64,000 nt of DNA, from the NCBI GenBank assembly GCA_963664285.2, contig CAXXNX010000057.1, positions 8,154-72,153 on the forward strand, read 5' to 3'. The DNA is from JAJCYL01 sp963664285. GTDB taxonomy: Bacteria; Bacteroidota; Bacteroidia; Cytophagales; Cyclobacteriaceae. Shown here one piece after another: positions 37,469-45,068 of this stretch (positions are counted from its first letter, which is position 1; the number at the start of each line of letters is the position of its first letter). The notes below the pieces were generated by a model. The model searched no databases. It worked only from the letters and a program-made list of their open reading frames with translations, and was not told where the DNA came from. The position numbers and the translations under genes are program-made.

Positions 37469-38776
37469 TTGATTATATTTGTTTATCGATATTTATCAAA
37501 AAATCGGGCAAATTTCGGGCAAATTTTGAGAAAAGTAAGATATAAAATTTATCATGACACCAGGCATCTTCTCAAGAATGGGAAGTATCCAGTCAAGCTG
37601 AGAGTTTACTTTAATGGCCGAGATAAAAGGTATCCCCTACCCGTTACCTTGACCGCAAACGAGTTTGAAAATTGCTATCTCGTTCCGAATCCAAAAGAGA
37701 AGTATAGGAAGCAGCACTTAAAGCTCAAGGGAATTGAGGGCAAAGCCGATAAGGTTCTTGAGAACCTGGAGCATTTCACATTTAGTCAGTTTGAAAGAAA
37801 GATGTTTGCTGATCCTGTAAAGAAGAGAGATGTGGAATCACGGTACCTTGAAATTATTGACCAAATGAACAAGAATGATCGCATTGGTACAGCCATAAAT
37901 TTCAAAGACAGCTTGAAATCAATTCAAAATTATGCTCGCGAAAACAAGAGAATTAAGATCTTGACTTTTGAGATGATTGATCAGGATTTTTTGGAAGATT
38001 ATGAACGGTGGATGCTATACCGAGGTCGGAAATTAACAACGGTGGGAATATATCTACGCCCACTGAGGACATTATTTAACCAGGTAATAAGTGAGGGTGT
38101 TATTAATCGAGATCTCTATCCATTCGGAAAGAGGAAATATGTCATTCCATCATCCTCTCAAACCAAACAAGCATTGACCAGCGATCAATTGATGAAATTC
38201 TACCAGTATGAATCTGATGACTATAATTTCAATTTTGCCAGGGACTTCTGGTTTATCAGTTATCTCTGTAATGGAGCCAACATAACAGATTTATTGAATC
38301 TGAAGAACAATGATATTAAGAACAGTACTATTGAGTTCCTGAGATCAAAAACCCGAAGAACAACAAAAGGCCATCAAAAGAAAGTTGTTGTACCATTGAC
38401 GGATTCACTTTTAAGATTGATTAAAAAATACAGCGACTCAGCAGGGCTTGACAAATATGTTTTTCCGATTTTAAGTTCAGAAATGGATGCCGTTGAAAAG
38501 AACAAGAAATCAAAGAATTTTATTCGATTCATCAACCAACATCTTCAAAGGAAAGTCAAGGATATAGATCTACCTTCAAATATCAGCACCATGTGGGCCA
38601 GGCATACCCATGCCACACAACTTATCAGGTTAGGGGGTTCGATGGAATTAGCCCAGGAAAGTTTAGGGCATCAAAACATAACAACTACTAAACACTACTT
38701 CGCCGGATTTGAGAGTGATGTAAAGAGAGAGTTTGCCGAAAGACTATTGGATTTTCGGAAGTATAAAGTTTTTTGA
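37469..38776 (+). CDS. Tyrosine recombinase (integrase) of the tRNA-Thr island
   Basis: 435 residues from TTG at 37469; a second TTG at 37526 (MRKVRYKIYHDTRH) is an equally good start and would place the GGGCAAAT repeats in the leader. An N-terminal arm-binding domain (VKLRVYFNGRDKRYPLPV), a SAM-like core (ENKRIKILTFEMIDQDFLED) and a catalytic domain are seen: NGANITDLLNLKNNDI (canonical ArgI not visible, as in several Bacteroidota integrases), a basic segment SKTRRTTKGHQKK, MWARHTHATQLIRLG (Arg-His), LGHQNITTTKHYF (His and the Tyr nucleophile). It lies beside the tRNA-Thr scar and should have integrated the 20-kb island. Frame intact. Confidence 0.93.
   Translation: MIIFVYRYLSKNRANFGQILRKVRYKIYHDTRHLLKNGKYPVKLRVYFNGRDKRYPLPVTLTANEFENCYLVPNPKEKYRKQHLKLKGIEGKADKVLENLEHFTFSQFERKMFADPVKKRDVESRYLEIIDQMNKNDRIGTAINFKDSLKSIQNYARENKRIKILTFEMIDQDFLEDYERWMLYRGRKLTTVGIYLRPLRTLFNQVISEGVINRDLYPFGKRKYVIPSSSQTKQALTSDQLMKFYQYESDDYNFNFARDFWFISYLCNGANITDLLNLKNNDIKNSTIEFLRSKTRRTTKGHQKKVVVPLTDSLLRLIKKYSDSAGLDKYVFPILSSEMDAVEKNKKSKNFIRFINQHLQRKVKDIDLPSNISTMWARHTHATQLIRLGGSMELAQESLGHQNITTTKHYFAGFESDVKREFAERLLDFRKYKVF
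37504..37525 (+). repeat. Two tandem 11-bp repeats (possible integrase arm site)
   Basis: TCGGGCAAATT occurs twice head to tail. A related pair in the opposite orientation lies at 40580-40600 beyond the Fic gene (TTGCCCGATATTTGCCC). The pairs bracket the integrase and Fic genes. Confidence 0.4.
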
Positions 38777-38805
38777 TTCCGATTGGCCTGATTTCAATAC
38801 ATGTA

Positions 38806-38887
38806 AGGCTAATTATAGTGATACACGCTAAGCTAATTTAACGAAACATGATAGGCTAACTTACGTAATACACTTTAGGCTAATTAT
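38806..38887 (+). repeat. Four iteron-like repeats upstream of the AbiEi/Fic gene
   Basis: AGGCTAATTAT, AAGCTAATTTA, AGGCTAACTTA and AGGCTAATTAT begin at 38806, 38830, 38853 and 38877, a constant 23-24 bp step. Units 1 and 3 also share a following GTRATACAC. The array ends about 40 bp before the ATG at 38927. It is a candidate operator for the DNA-binding N-terminus of the encoded protein. The spacing is seen; the role is inferred. Confidence 0.7.
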
Positions 38888-38926
38888 CATTAAGTTATTA
38901 AGGATAATTATTAGTTCAATCGATAT

Positions 38927-40471
38927 ATGACAAAGCCAAGCGAAAAATTAGCAGAATCTCTACACGTCCTTAGAGAACTACAAAAAGAACAAGGAATCAC
39001 TGCAATCAAAACCACCGAGATTTCAAGAGTGCATAGAGAACGCTTGATGAAAAATGGCTTTATTAAGCAAGTGGCAAAAGGGTGGTACATTTCAGCTAAC
39101 CCGAACGACCAAGCAGGAAATAGTACTGCATGGTATACCTCTTACTGGCAGTTCTGTTCACGATATTTAAGAGAAAAATACGGAAATGATTATACCGTCT
39201 CGGCTGAACAATCAATACTTTTGCATTCGGGTAACAATACGGTTCAAAATCAAATGATAATAAGGGCTCCTGATGCCCCAAATAAGAAGATAGAGTTGCT
39301 CTTTGGTACGTCTTTGTTTATAATGAAGTCTCCTCTACCTAATATTGCTGAGATCATTAAAATTGATGATGTGCAATGTTTATCACTTGCCTCAGCTCTA
39401 ATTCACTGCACACAATCAATGTATAAAGAGAATGCCACTGATATGAGAGCTGCGTTGTCTCAAATATCAGATTCATCAGAACTCACTAGGCTCCTACTTG
39501 AAGGTTCACATTCAGCAATTGCCGGGCGGTTGGTGGGAGCTTTCAGAAACATAGGGCAGGATCGGATAGCAAATGAGATTATTAAGACCATGGAATCTGC
39601 TGATTATAAGATTAAAGAATCAGATCCATTTGATGATAAATCCAAAACAACACTTTCTTTTAGAGAAAGATCACCCTACGTGAATCGAATCAAATTAATG
39701 TGGAGCGAAATGAGAGAAGTGATAATTAAACACTTCCCGGAAATACCTGGCATCCCCCAAGATCATCAAAAGTACCTTAAATCGATTGACAACATCTATG
39801 TTACTGATGCATATCATTCCTTATCTATTGAGCAATATGTTGTACCTCTCGAATTAATCGAAAAGGTAAAAAATGGAGATTGGAATCTTGAAAATGAGGA
39901 AGATGGAAAACATCGAGACGCTATGGCTGCAAGAGGTTATTATTTGGCAACTCAAGCCGTAAAGGAGAGTATTGAAAAAATCCTCAATGGAGAAGTTCCA
40001 GGTAAAGTTTTGGATTACGATCACGGCGATTGGTATAGGGAACTTTTTGCTCCAAGTATAACAGCTGGAATCGTAGGCGCAGGAGATTTGGCAGGTTACC
40101 GCAATCGACCTGTTTACATTTCAAATTCTCAGCATGTTCCTATGAATAAGGATGCGGTTCATGATGCAATGCCAACATTATTTAAACTGTTGGAAGAGGA
40201 AGAACACGCTGGAGTACGAGCAGTTCTTGGCCACTTTATCTTTGTATATATTCATCCGTATATCGACGGCAATGGTCGAATGGGAAGATTCTTTATGAAT
40301 ACAATGTTGGCGTCAGGCGGCTATCCCTGGACGGTAATTCCTGTTGATGAAAGAGACCAATATATGAATGCTCTTGAAGTAGCAAGTGGGACCGGGAATA
40401 TTGAACCATTTTCAGCGTATATTTCTTATTTAGTCAAAGAAAGTTTGAAAGGTACGCCAGTGGCTAAATGA
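38927..40471 (+). CDS. Fic-domain protein with AbiEi-like N-terminal domain
   Basis: 514 residues. The N-terminal about 210 residues have a winged-helix start (AIKTTEISRVHRERLMKNGF, IKQVAKGWYI) and the layout of AbiEi-type type IV antitoxins. The C-terminal half is a Fic domain with the full motif HPYIDGNGRMGR (about residues 443-454), so AMP-transfer or a related nucleotidyl transfer is expected. A near-consensus inhibitory helix HSLSIEQ (about residue 300; SxxxE then Gln instead of Gly/Asn) precedes it. Antitoxin-like DNA binding and toxin-like transferase in one chain, with an operator-like array upstream, suggest a self-regulating toxin or stress module. Second gene of the island. Frame intact. 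Confidence 0.85.
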   Translation: MTKPSEKLAESLHVLRELQKEQGITAIKTTEISRVHRERLMKNGFIKQVAKGWYISANPNDQAGNSTAWYTSYWQFCSRYLREKYGNDYTVSAEQSILLHSGNNTVQNQMIIRAPDAPNKKIELLFGTSLFIMKSPLPNIAEIIKIDDVQCLSLASALIHCTQSMYKENATDMRAALSQISDSSELTRLLLEGSHSAIAGRLVGAFRNIGQDRIANEIIKTMESADYKIKESDPFDDKSKTTLSFRERSPYVNRIKLMWSEMREVIIKHFPEIPGIPQDHQKYLKSIDNIYVTDAYHSLSIEQYVVPLELIEKVKNGDWNLENEEDGKHRDAMAARGYYLATQAVKESIEKILNGEVPGKVLDYDHGDWYRELFAPSITAGIVGAGDLAGYRNRPVYISNSQHVPMNKDAVHDAMPTLFKLLEEEEHAGVRAVLGHFIFVYIHPYIDGNGRMGRFFMNTMLASGGYPWTVIPVDERDQYMNALEVASGTGNIEPFSAYISYLVKESLKGTPVAK

Positions 40472-40579
40472 ATACCCAATAATTCTTGTCTACCAATTGA
40501 TTTGCAATCAGTAGGTCTTTCCTACTACACCTTCAAATCTATCGTATAATGTAATCTTTCGAAGAAGTGCAAAATTGAC

Positions 40580-40600
40580 TTGCCCGATATTTGCCCAAAA
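40580..40600 (-). repeat. Inverted counterpart of the 11-bp repeats
   Basis: The reverse complement contains GGGCAAATATCGGGCAA, matching GGGCAAATTTCGGGCAA at 37507-37523 with one difference. See the entry at 37504. Confidence 0.4.
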
Positions 40601-40700
40601 TTGAGTATGAAATCCGGGTCCATTGAGATGGAAGGTAGAGATACTCCATATCTGTGACCTATAGAATTATTAGTCAACAGAATCTCTTAGAAAAGAGGTA

Positions 40701-40868
40701 TTAATTAACCTGTTCAGAAGCAAACTTCTCAAGTAATGCTGAACTTGGATGGTCAGCTAGGGACACTAGCTTATTAACTAATGCAACAGGTAACAATGCA
40801 TTATCATACATCATAGTACTCCCCCAATCATAGGACCACCCATTCAGGTTTTTAAGTTAATAATATTA
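40701..40868 (-). pseudogene. C-terminal fragment of an unknown protein next to IS30 copy 3
   Basis: The minus-strand frame reads LKNLNGWSYDWGSTMMYDNA then LLPVALVNKLVSLADHPSSA and LLEKFASEQVN, stop at 40703-40701. Composition is protein-like, but an in-frame stop lies just upstream and IS30 copy 3 follows, so it is a remnant. Family not recognised. Confidence 0.45.
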
Positions 40869-41978
40869 TGTAAGTTCAAGTAATAAGTGCAATTTTCCTT
40901 TGTAGCACTTGCTTTGCGTTTAGGTAATTAAATTTTCTAACAGGGCGTTCATTGATTTTGTTTTCAACAACTTTGATTTGCTCCTCTGTAACAAATCTAA
41001 TATCTGTTTTCTTAGGATAAAACCTTCTGATTACCCCAATCCTATTTTCAACTGTCCCTTTATCCTGACTAGTATAGGGACGAGTGAAATAGGCATCCAC
41101 ATCAAGGGATTGAGCAATCAACTCATGTTTAGAAAATGCCATATCATTATCAAAAGTGAGTGTTTCCAGTTTGTGTTTATCCTGAGAGAGTTCCTCCACA
41201 ATAGCTTCGGCCATTTGATCGGCATTTTTACTGTGCATCTTTCTGATTCTGGTAAAAAGACTTGCTCGGTCTGTCATCACCAACAAAGAGCCTTTGTGGT
41301 TTTTACCCATCATTAAATCGACTTCTATATCTCCCAATCGTTCCCTTTTGTTAATGATCTGGGGTCGCTGTTCAATTGATACCCTATTCGGGATAATGCC
41401 TCTACGATCTTTTCTGTTTCCTCGTTTGCGCCTTCGTTTGCCATGTTTTAGATATGTGTATAGTTGTTTGTATTCTTGGTTCTCCTGGTGGTTGGTGTGC
41501 TTACATTCCCATATCCATTGGTAAATCCATTCATGGCTAAGTGGACATTCTCTCGTTTTCTTTCCCCGATGGCTGATCAATTCAGGACTCCATCTATCTT
41601 CTTGGAGCCGGTTAACTATCCAGTCTTTCATGGGTTTGGTGAAAATCACTCTTTTTGGCTTTTCTTGATGACGAAGATTGGTCCTCCTTTGTGCATTTGC
41701 TGTTCGATAGACACCAGCTCCCCTACCTCTTGAACCCACATTTCGCTTAAGCTCACGTGAGATCGTAGACGGGTGAAAATGAACGATACAGGCAATCTCC
41801 TTTTGAGTAGCTCCTGTTTTCAATAATGCTTCAATTTGATACCTTTGATCAATACTGAGATGTGTGTAGTTTTTTGACATTTTGCAATCCAAAGATTGCA
41901 CTGCTCAGGCTTTTGAAGGATGAAAAAGCCCTTAAAAGCTTTTTCATCCTTCAATTGCACTTATTAGTTGATCTCAGC
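40869..41978 (-). mobile_element. IS30-family element, copy 3 (1110 bp)
   Basis: Same ends as copies 1 and 2, flanked by TTA at 40866-40868 and 41979-41981. Three base differences from the other copies lie in the coding region. Confidence 0.96.
40876..41880 (-). CDS. IS30-family transposase (copy 3)
   Basis: 334 residues; two substitutions relative to copies 1 and 2 (SHQGKK to SHRGKK and HTNRQEN to HTNHQEN) and one silent change. HTH and DDE residues intact. The start is chosen as in copy 1. Confidence 0.96.
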   Translation of the reverse strand: MSKNYTHLSIDQRYQIEALLKTGATQKEIACIVHFHPSTISRELKRNVGSRGRGAGVYRTANAQRRTNLRHQEKPKRVIFTKPMKDWIVNRLQEDRWSPELISHRGKKTRECPLSHEWIYQWIWECKHTNHQENQEYKQLYTYLKHGKRRRKRGNRKDRRGIIPNRVSIEQRPQIINKRERLGDIEVDLMMGKNHKGSLLVMTDRASLFTRIRKMHSKNADQMAEAIVEELSQDKHKLETLTFDNDMAFSKHELIAQSLDVDAYFTRPYTSQDKGTVENRIGVIRRFYPKKTDIRFVTEEQIKVVENKINERPVRKFNYLNAKQVLQRKIALIT

Positions 41979-42107
41979 TTAGGCTGTAGTTGCATATTTT
42001 TTATTAGGTGCTATTCTTCCAATTCCCTGATGCCTTCTTTGATTGTATTTCTCCATAAACTCTTCGATCCCCAACCTGAAAAATAGCCGCAATACGCTCT
42101 TCATCAT
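41979..42107 (-). pseudogene. C-terminal remnant of an integrase-core transposase
   Basis: The frame reads RLGIEEFMEKYNQRRHQGIG then RIAPNKKYATTA and a stop lying exactly at the IS30 target duplication. YNQRRHQGIG...P is the usual C-terminal motif of IS3/IS481-type transposases. No further part of that element remains upstream. Low but real similarity. Confidence 0.5.
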
Positions 42108-42375
42108 TACATCATCTGACCTAAAATGGTCCGGGAAAACCGAAAAGTGGCCAACCAACTACTTTTCTGTTGCCTTTAGGGTGATGGAAAGGGTAATCGA
42201 AACTTTATTGAAATTACACAGTACAAAGCTCAGTCACCTGCCAGTTTAGGGTTGGTCAACACCAGCCGAAAACACAGTGGCCACATGCTGACCCACTGAA
42301 TATCTGCTAGTGACTCCACTGTGTTTGTCACCTAATTGTTAGCCAGCGATTTTAATTATTTACATGTTTTCATCA
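42108..42375. other. Intergenic stretch with an 11-bp inverted repeat
   Basis: AAACACAGTGG (42270-42280) pairs with CCACTGTGTTT (42316-42326) across a 35-nt spacer, 50 bp beyond the PhoD stop codon. It may act as a terminator for the minus-strand operon, though no T-run follows. Confidence 0.4.
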
Positions 42376-43881
42376 CTAACGAGCTTCTTTATCAACCACA
42401 TACAACATTTCTGCTTTTTCATTATAATATCTGAAAGTGGCTGTTGGGATTCCATTTTTCCTCTCCACCTCGACGGATAAAAACCCTCCACTTGAGGACT
42501 CCACATCCCCTTGAATATAGAATTGTTTAATCAATCCATCCGGATCAGTCGAATTGGGATCTCCTGCTAGGCGCCCAGGGCGTGAGTTATTATCAACCAA
42601 GGCACCTGTAGAGAATTCTTCGATTCCACTTGGGTGCATTGCATGATATTGCCAATGCCTGTCGCCACATATGATATAAAGATTTTTGTTAAGGAAACCA
42701 TTATCAACTAACCATTTGAAAATTTCTTCTCCCTCGTATCTGAAACCTTCGTGATTTACATGATTATCTCTTTTATATGCATCATCAGGTCCAACCATTG
42801 GAGTTGGAGAAATTATGAGCTTAAAACTGGCATCACTCTCTACTAATGTCTCCTTAAGCCAATTTAATTGCTCAATTCCCAAAAGAGTTTTATCCGGTCC
42901 ATCTTCTATTTGATTTGAACTTCTAAAGTCTCTGCCTTCCAGCATCCAAATCTGAAGATCTCTACTCATGCGATGCGTACGATACGTTTTAGCATTGATG
43001 TCATCTGGACTTACTACAGGTAATTGCTCTTTAAAATTCTTAATCCCCAATTCATGTGATATAGGAAATTCCTGATATGGATCGGCGTCGTTGAATCTAT
43101 AATCATGATCATCCTTTTCCCAGTAGGTTCCGACGTCGTTAAAAAGCTCTCGAAACCTTGGTTGAACAAATTGTTCATGGTATTTCCTACGCATCCCTTC
43201 TTCATCCACAACCTCCATTCCTTTATATCTTCCAGGGTTCGGATTCCTCCCAGCATTAACTGCTCTGTCGAAGTTTGCCTTGTTGGGATGGTCAAAGTAA
43301 ACGTTATCACCTGTACCAATGAAGTAATCCGGGTTCAGATTGTGGATAGCCCTCAATGCTGGATACCCCCGAAGCTTGTCAGCTTCTGAATATGCTGTAC
43401 CTTCCTCATAATTTCCGAAATGGAATTTATAGTAGTTCATACCAGTTACTACAACCAACGATAATTTTGTATTGCTATTCGGTCCGGGCAAGGTTTTAAA
43501 AGTTGCTACTTCACTTTCAAAAAGAGAATTTTTGTCTTTTCCAAATTGAAGACGATAGAAATATTTATTTCCTGGTTCCAGACCTTCAACTTTCCTTTTA
43601 ATAATAAAGTCATTTTCTGACCGAGACTCAGTAAAGTATGAATACAAAGGATTGTTAAAAGTTGAATCCTTATCAATTTCAAATCTCGCGATCCCTTCTT
43701 TACCGGTTAAATCACCGTTAGTCAAGGTGTCAGAAACTGTTAATCTCGATTGTAAGATTACTGATGTTGAAGTCGCTTCACCAGCCATAATTCCTTGTCC
43801 AAGATAAATGTCCTGAATCACAGGTTTGCATGAGACAATTACTGTGGCTATCAGAAGAGTTCTTAGAATTGAATTTATCAT
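42376..43881 (-). CDS. PhoD-like alkaline phosphatase/phosphodiesterase lipoprotein
   Basis: 501 residues with a lipoprotein leader (LLIATVIVSC). An N-terminal fibronectin-like PhoD domain (STSVILQSRLTV ... GLEPGNKYFYRLQFG) precedes the metallophosphatase domain: YFIGTGDNVYFDHPNKANFD, YWEKDDHDYRFND, LIISPTPMVGPDDAYKR and YIICGDRHWQYHAMHPSG, the metal-binding set. It would cleave phosphomono- or diesters in the periplasm. Last gene of the three-gene minus-strand operon (17 bp after the serine hydrolase gene). Frame intact. Confidence 0.9.
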   Translation of the reverse strand: MINSILRTLLIATVIVSCKPVIQDIYLGQGIMAGEATSTSVILQSRLTVSDTLTNGDLTGKEGIARFEIDKDSTFNNPLYSYFTESRSENDFIIKRKVEGLEPGNKYFYRLQFGKDKNSLFESEVATFKTLPGPNSNTKLSLVVVTGMNYYKFHFGNYEEGTAYSEADKLRGYPALRAIHNLNPDYFIGTGDNVYFDHPNKANFDRAVNAGRNPNPGRYKGMEVVDEEGMRRKYHEQFVQPRFRELFNDVGTYWEKDDHDYRFNDADPYQEFPISHELGIKNFKEQLPVVSPDDINAKTYRTHRMSRDLQIWMLEGRDFRSSNQIEDGPDKTLLGIEQLNWLKETLVESDASFKLIISPTPMVGPDDAYKRDNHVNHEGFRYEGEEIFKWLVDNGFLNKNLYIICGDRHWQYHAMHPSGIEEFSTGALVDNNSRPGRLAGDPNSTDPDGLIKQFYIQGDVESSSGGFLSVEVERKNGIPTATFRYYNEKAEMLYVVDKEAR

Positions 43882-43898
43882 GCTGTGGTTATTGCTGG

Positions 43899-45011
43899 CT
43901 AACGGTTTTGATAAAATGTGTTTAATGCATTTTTATCTGTTGTTGCTTGTTCTTTTCCAATTCTGGCTTCCAATATTAGCTTAATCAGTTTACCCATTGT
44001 CTTTCTGTCATTCTCGTCAGTTTCACGATTTGGAACTTCGGATTTAGGCAGTTTTGATGCACGATCTGGCCATTCTGCCGTTTGAAGATGTGCAATGACC
44101 AAATCATATTCAGGTATAATAACCAGATACTTTCCCATAGCTCCAAAGGCTGAATACGAATTTTCGGGAAGCAGGACATCCTCAAATAAAACACCATTGT
44201 TAGCTGTCCACCACATATATCCATAGCCTGTACCTAGATGTGTATCCGAATAAGATTTAGTGCTTTCTTCGATCCATTCCAAAGGAATAATTTGCGTACC
44301 ATTCCATTGGCCATTTTGGAGCATCAATTGGCCAACTTTTGCTATATCCCTCACTGTCATTCGAAAATGATATTGCCGATGTACTGACAGTTCATCCTCT
44401 AAATAATAGACATCATTTGCTGCAAAATCGGACAAACCAATCTTCTCCCCAATCTGCTCCTCGAAGGCTACACCTATAGCGGTCTTTGTTTCTTGTTCAA
44501 AAATGACCCCCAGTGTATTAAAATCCCAATTGTTGTAATACCAAAAACTGCCAGGATCATGACTGTATCTTTCAGGTTGACTTTTCTTCATCCAAGGTGT
44601 ACCGCCAACATATGAATGATAAATGCCTGAACGGGCCTGCATCAACATACGCAACGTTGCGCTTTGTTCCATTTCAGACAAAGAATCGGGAGAATCATTA
44701 ATACTAAGCTCTTTCAATGTTTTATCGAGATCGATAATGTCTTGCTCGACATAGATTCCATAGAGAGCGCTGATCAAGCTTTTTCTTATTGAGCTTACTT
44801 TAATTTTTTTATCTGTAAGCCCCCAATTGGCTATTTCCTTTCCATTAGCCAGTATGACTACACTACTTTCGTGCATGGTTGTCCAGTAATTTTTGGCTTT
44901 GGATAGTAGCTCATTAGACCAACCTTCCGTTTGCATTCTTTCCGCATTCTTAGTGCCATTGGTACAAGAAAACAAAGTCAAAAGGAGGACATGTGTTATT
45001 ATCTTTTGCAT
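43899..45011 (-). CDS. Serine hydrolase of the beta-lactamase / class C family (lipoprotein)
   Basis: 370 residues; lipoprotein leader with lipobox LFSC. Catalytic SxxK motif in VSSIRKSLISALYG; YxN-type motif in FWYYNNWDFNTLGVIFEQ; late region GYGYMWWTANNG. The family includes esterases, peptidases and beta-lactamases; the substrate is not predictable. It is between the PQQ dehydrogenase (57 bp upstream) and the phosphatase, all on the minus strand, so cotranscription is likely. Frame intact. Confidence 0.88.
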   Translation of the reverse strand: MQKIITHVLLLTLFSCTNGTKNAERMQTEGWSNELLSKAKNYWTTMHESSVVILANGKEIANWGLTDKKIKVSSIRKSLISALYGIYVEQDIIDLDKTLKELSINDSPDSLSEMEQSATLRMLMQARSGIYHSYVGGTPWMKKSQPERYSHDPGSFWYYNNWDFNTLGVIFEQETKTAIGVAFEEQIGEKIGLSDFAANDVYYLEDELSVHRQYHFRMTVRDIAKVGQLMLQNGQWNGTQIIPLEWIEESTKSYSDTHLGTGYGYMWWTANNGVLFEDVLLPENSYSAFGAMGKYLVIIPEYDLVIAHLQTAEWPDRASKLPKSEVPNRETDENDRKTMGKLIKLILEARIGKEQATTDKNALNTFYQNR

Positions 45012-45068
45012 AATGTTTTTATAAGAATTGGCTACAACGACCTTAATAATCGGTCGTTTTAATGCCGT

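Noticed and set aside
38806..38887. CRISPR array
   Set aside because: Four short repeats with 12-13 bp between conserved cores, no unique spacers of CRISPR length and no cas genes; better read as operator or iteron repeats.
40498..40519. tRNA on the plus strand after the Fic gene
   Set aside because: Only an anticodon-arm-like stretch is present; no acceptor stem, D-arm or T-arm can be formed.
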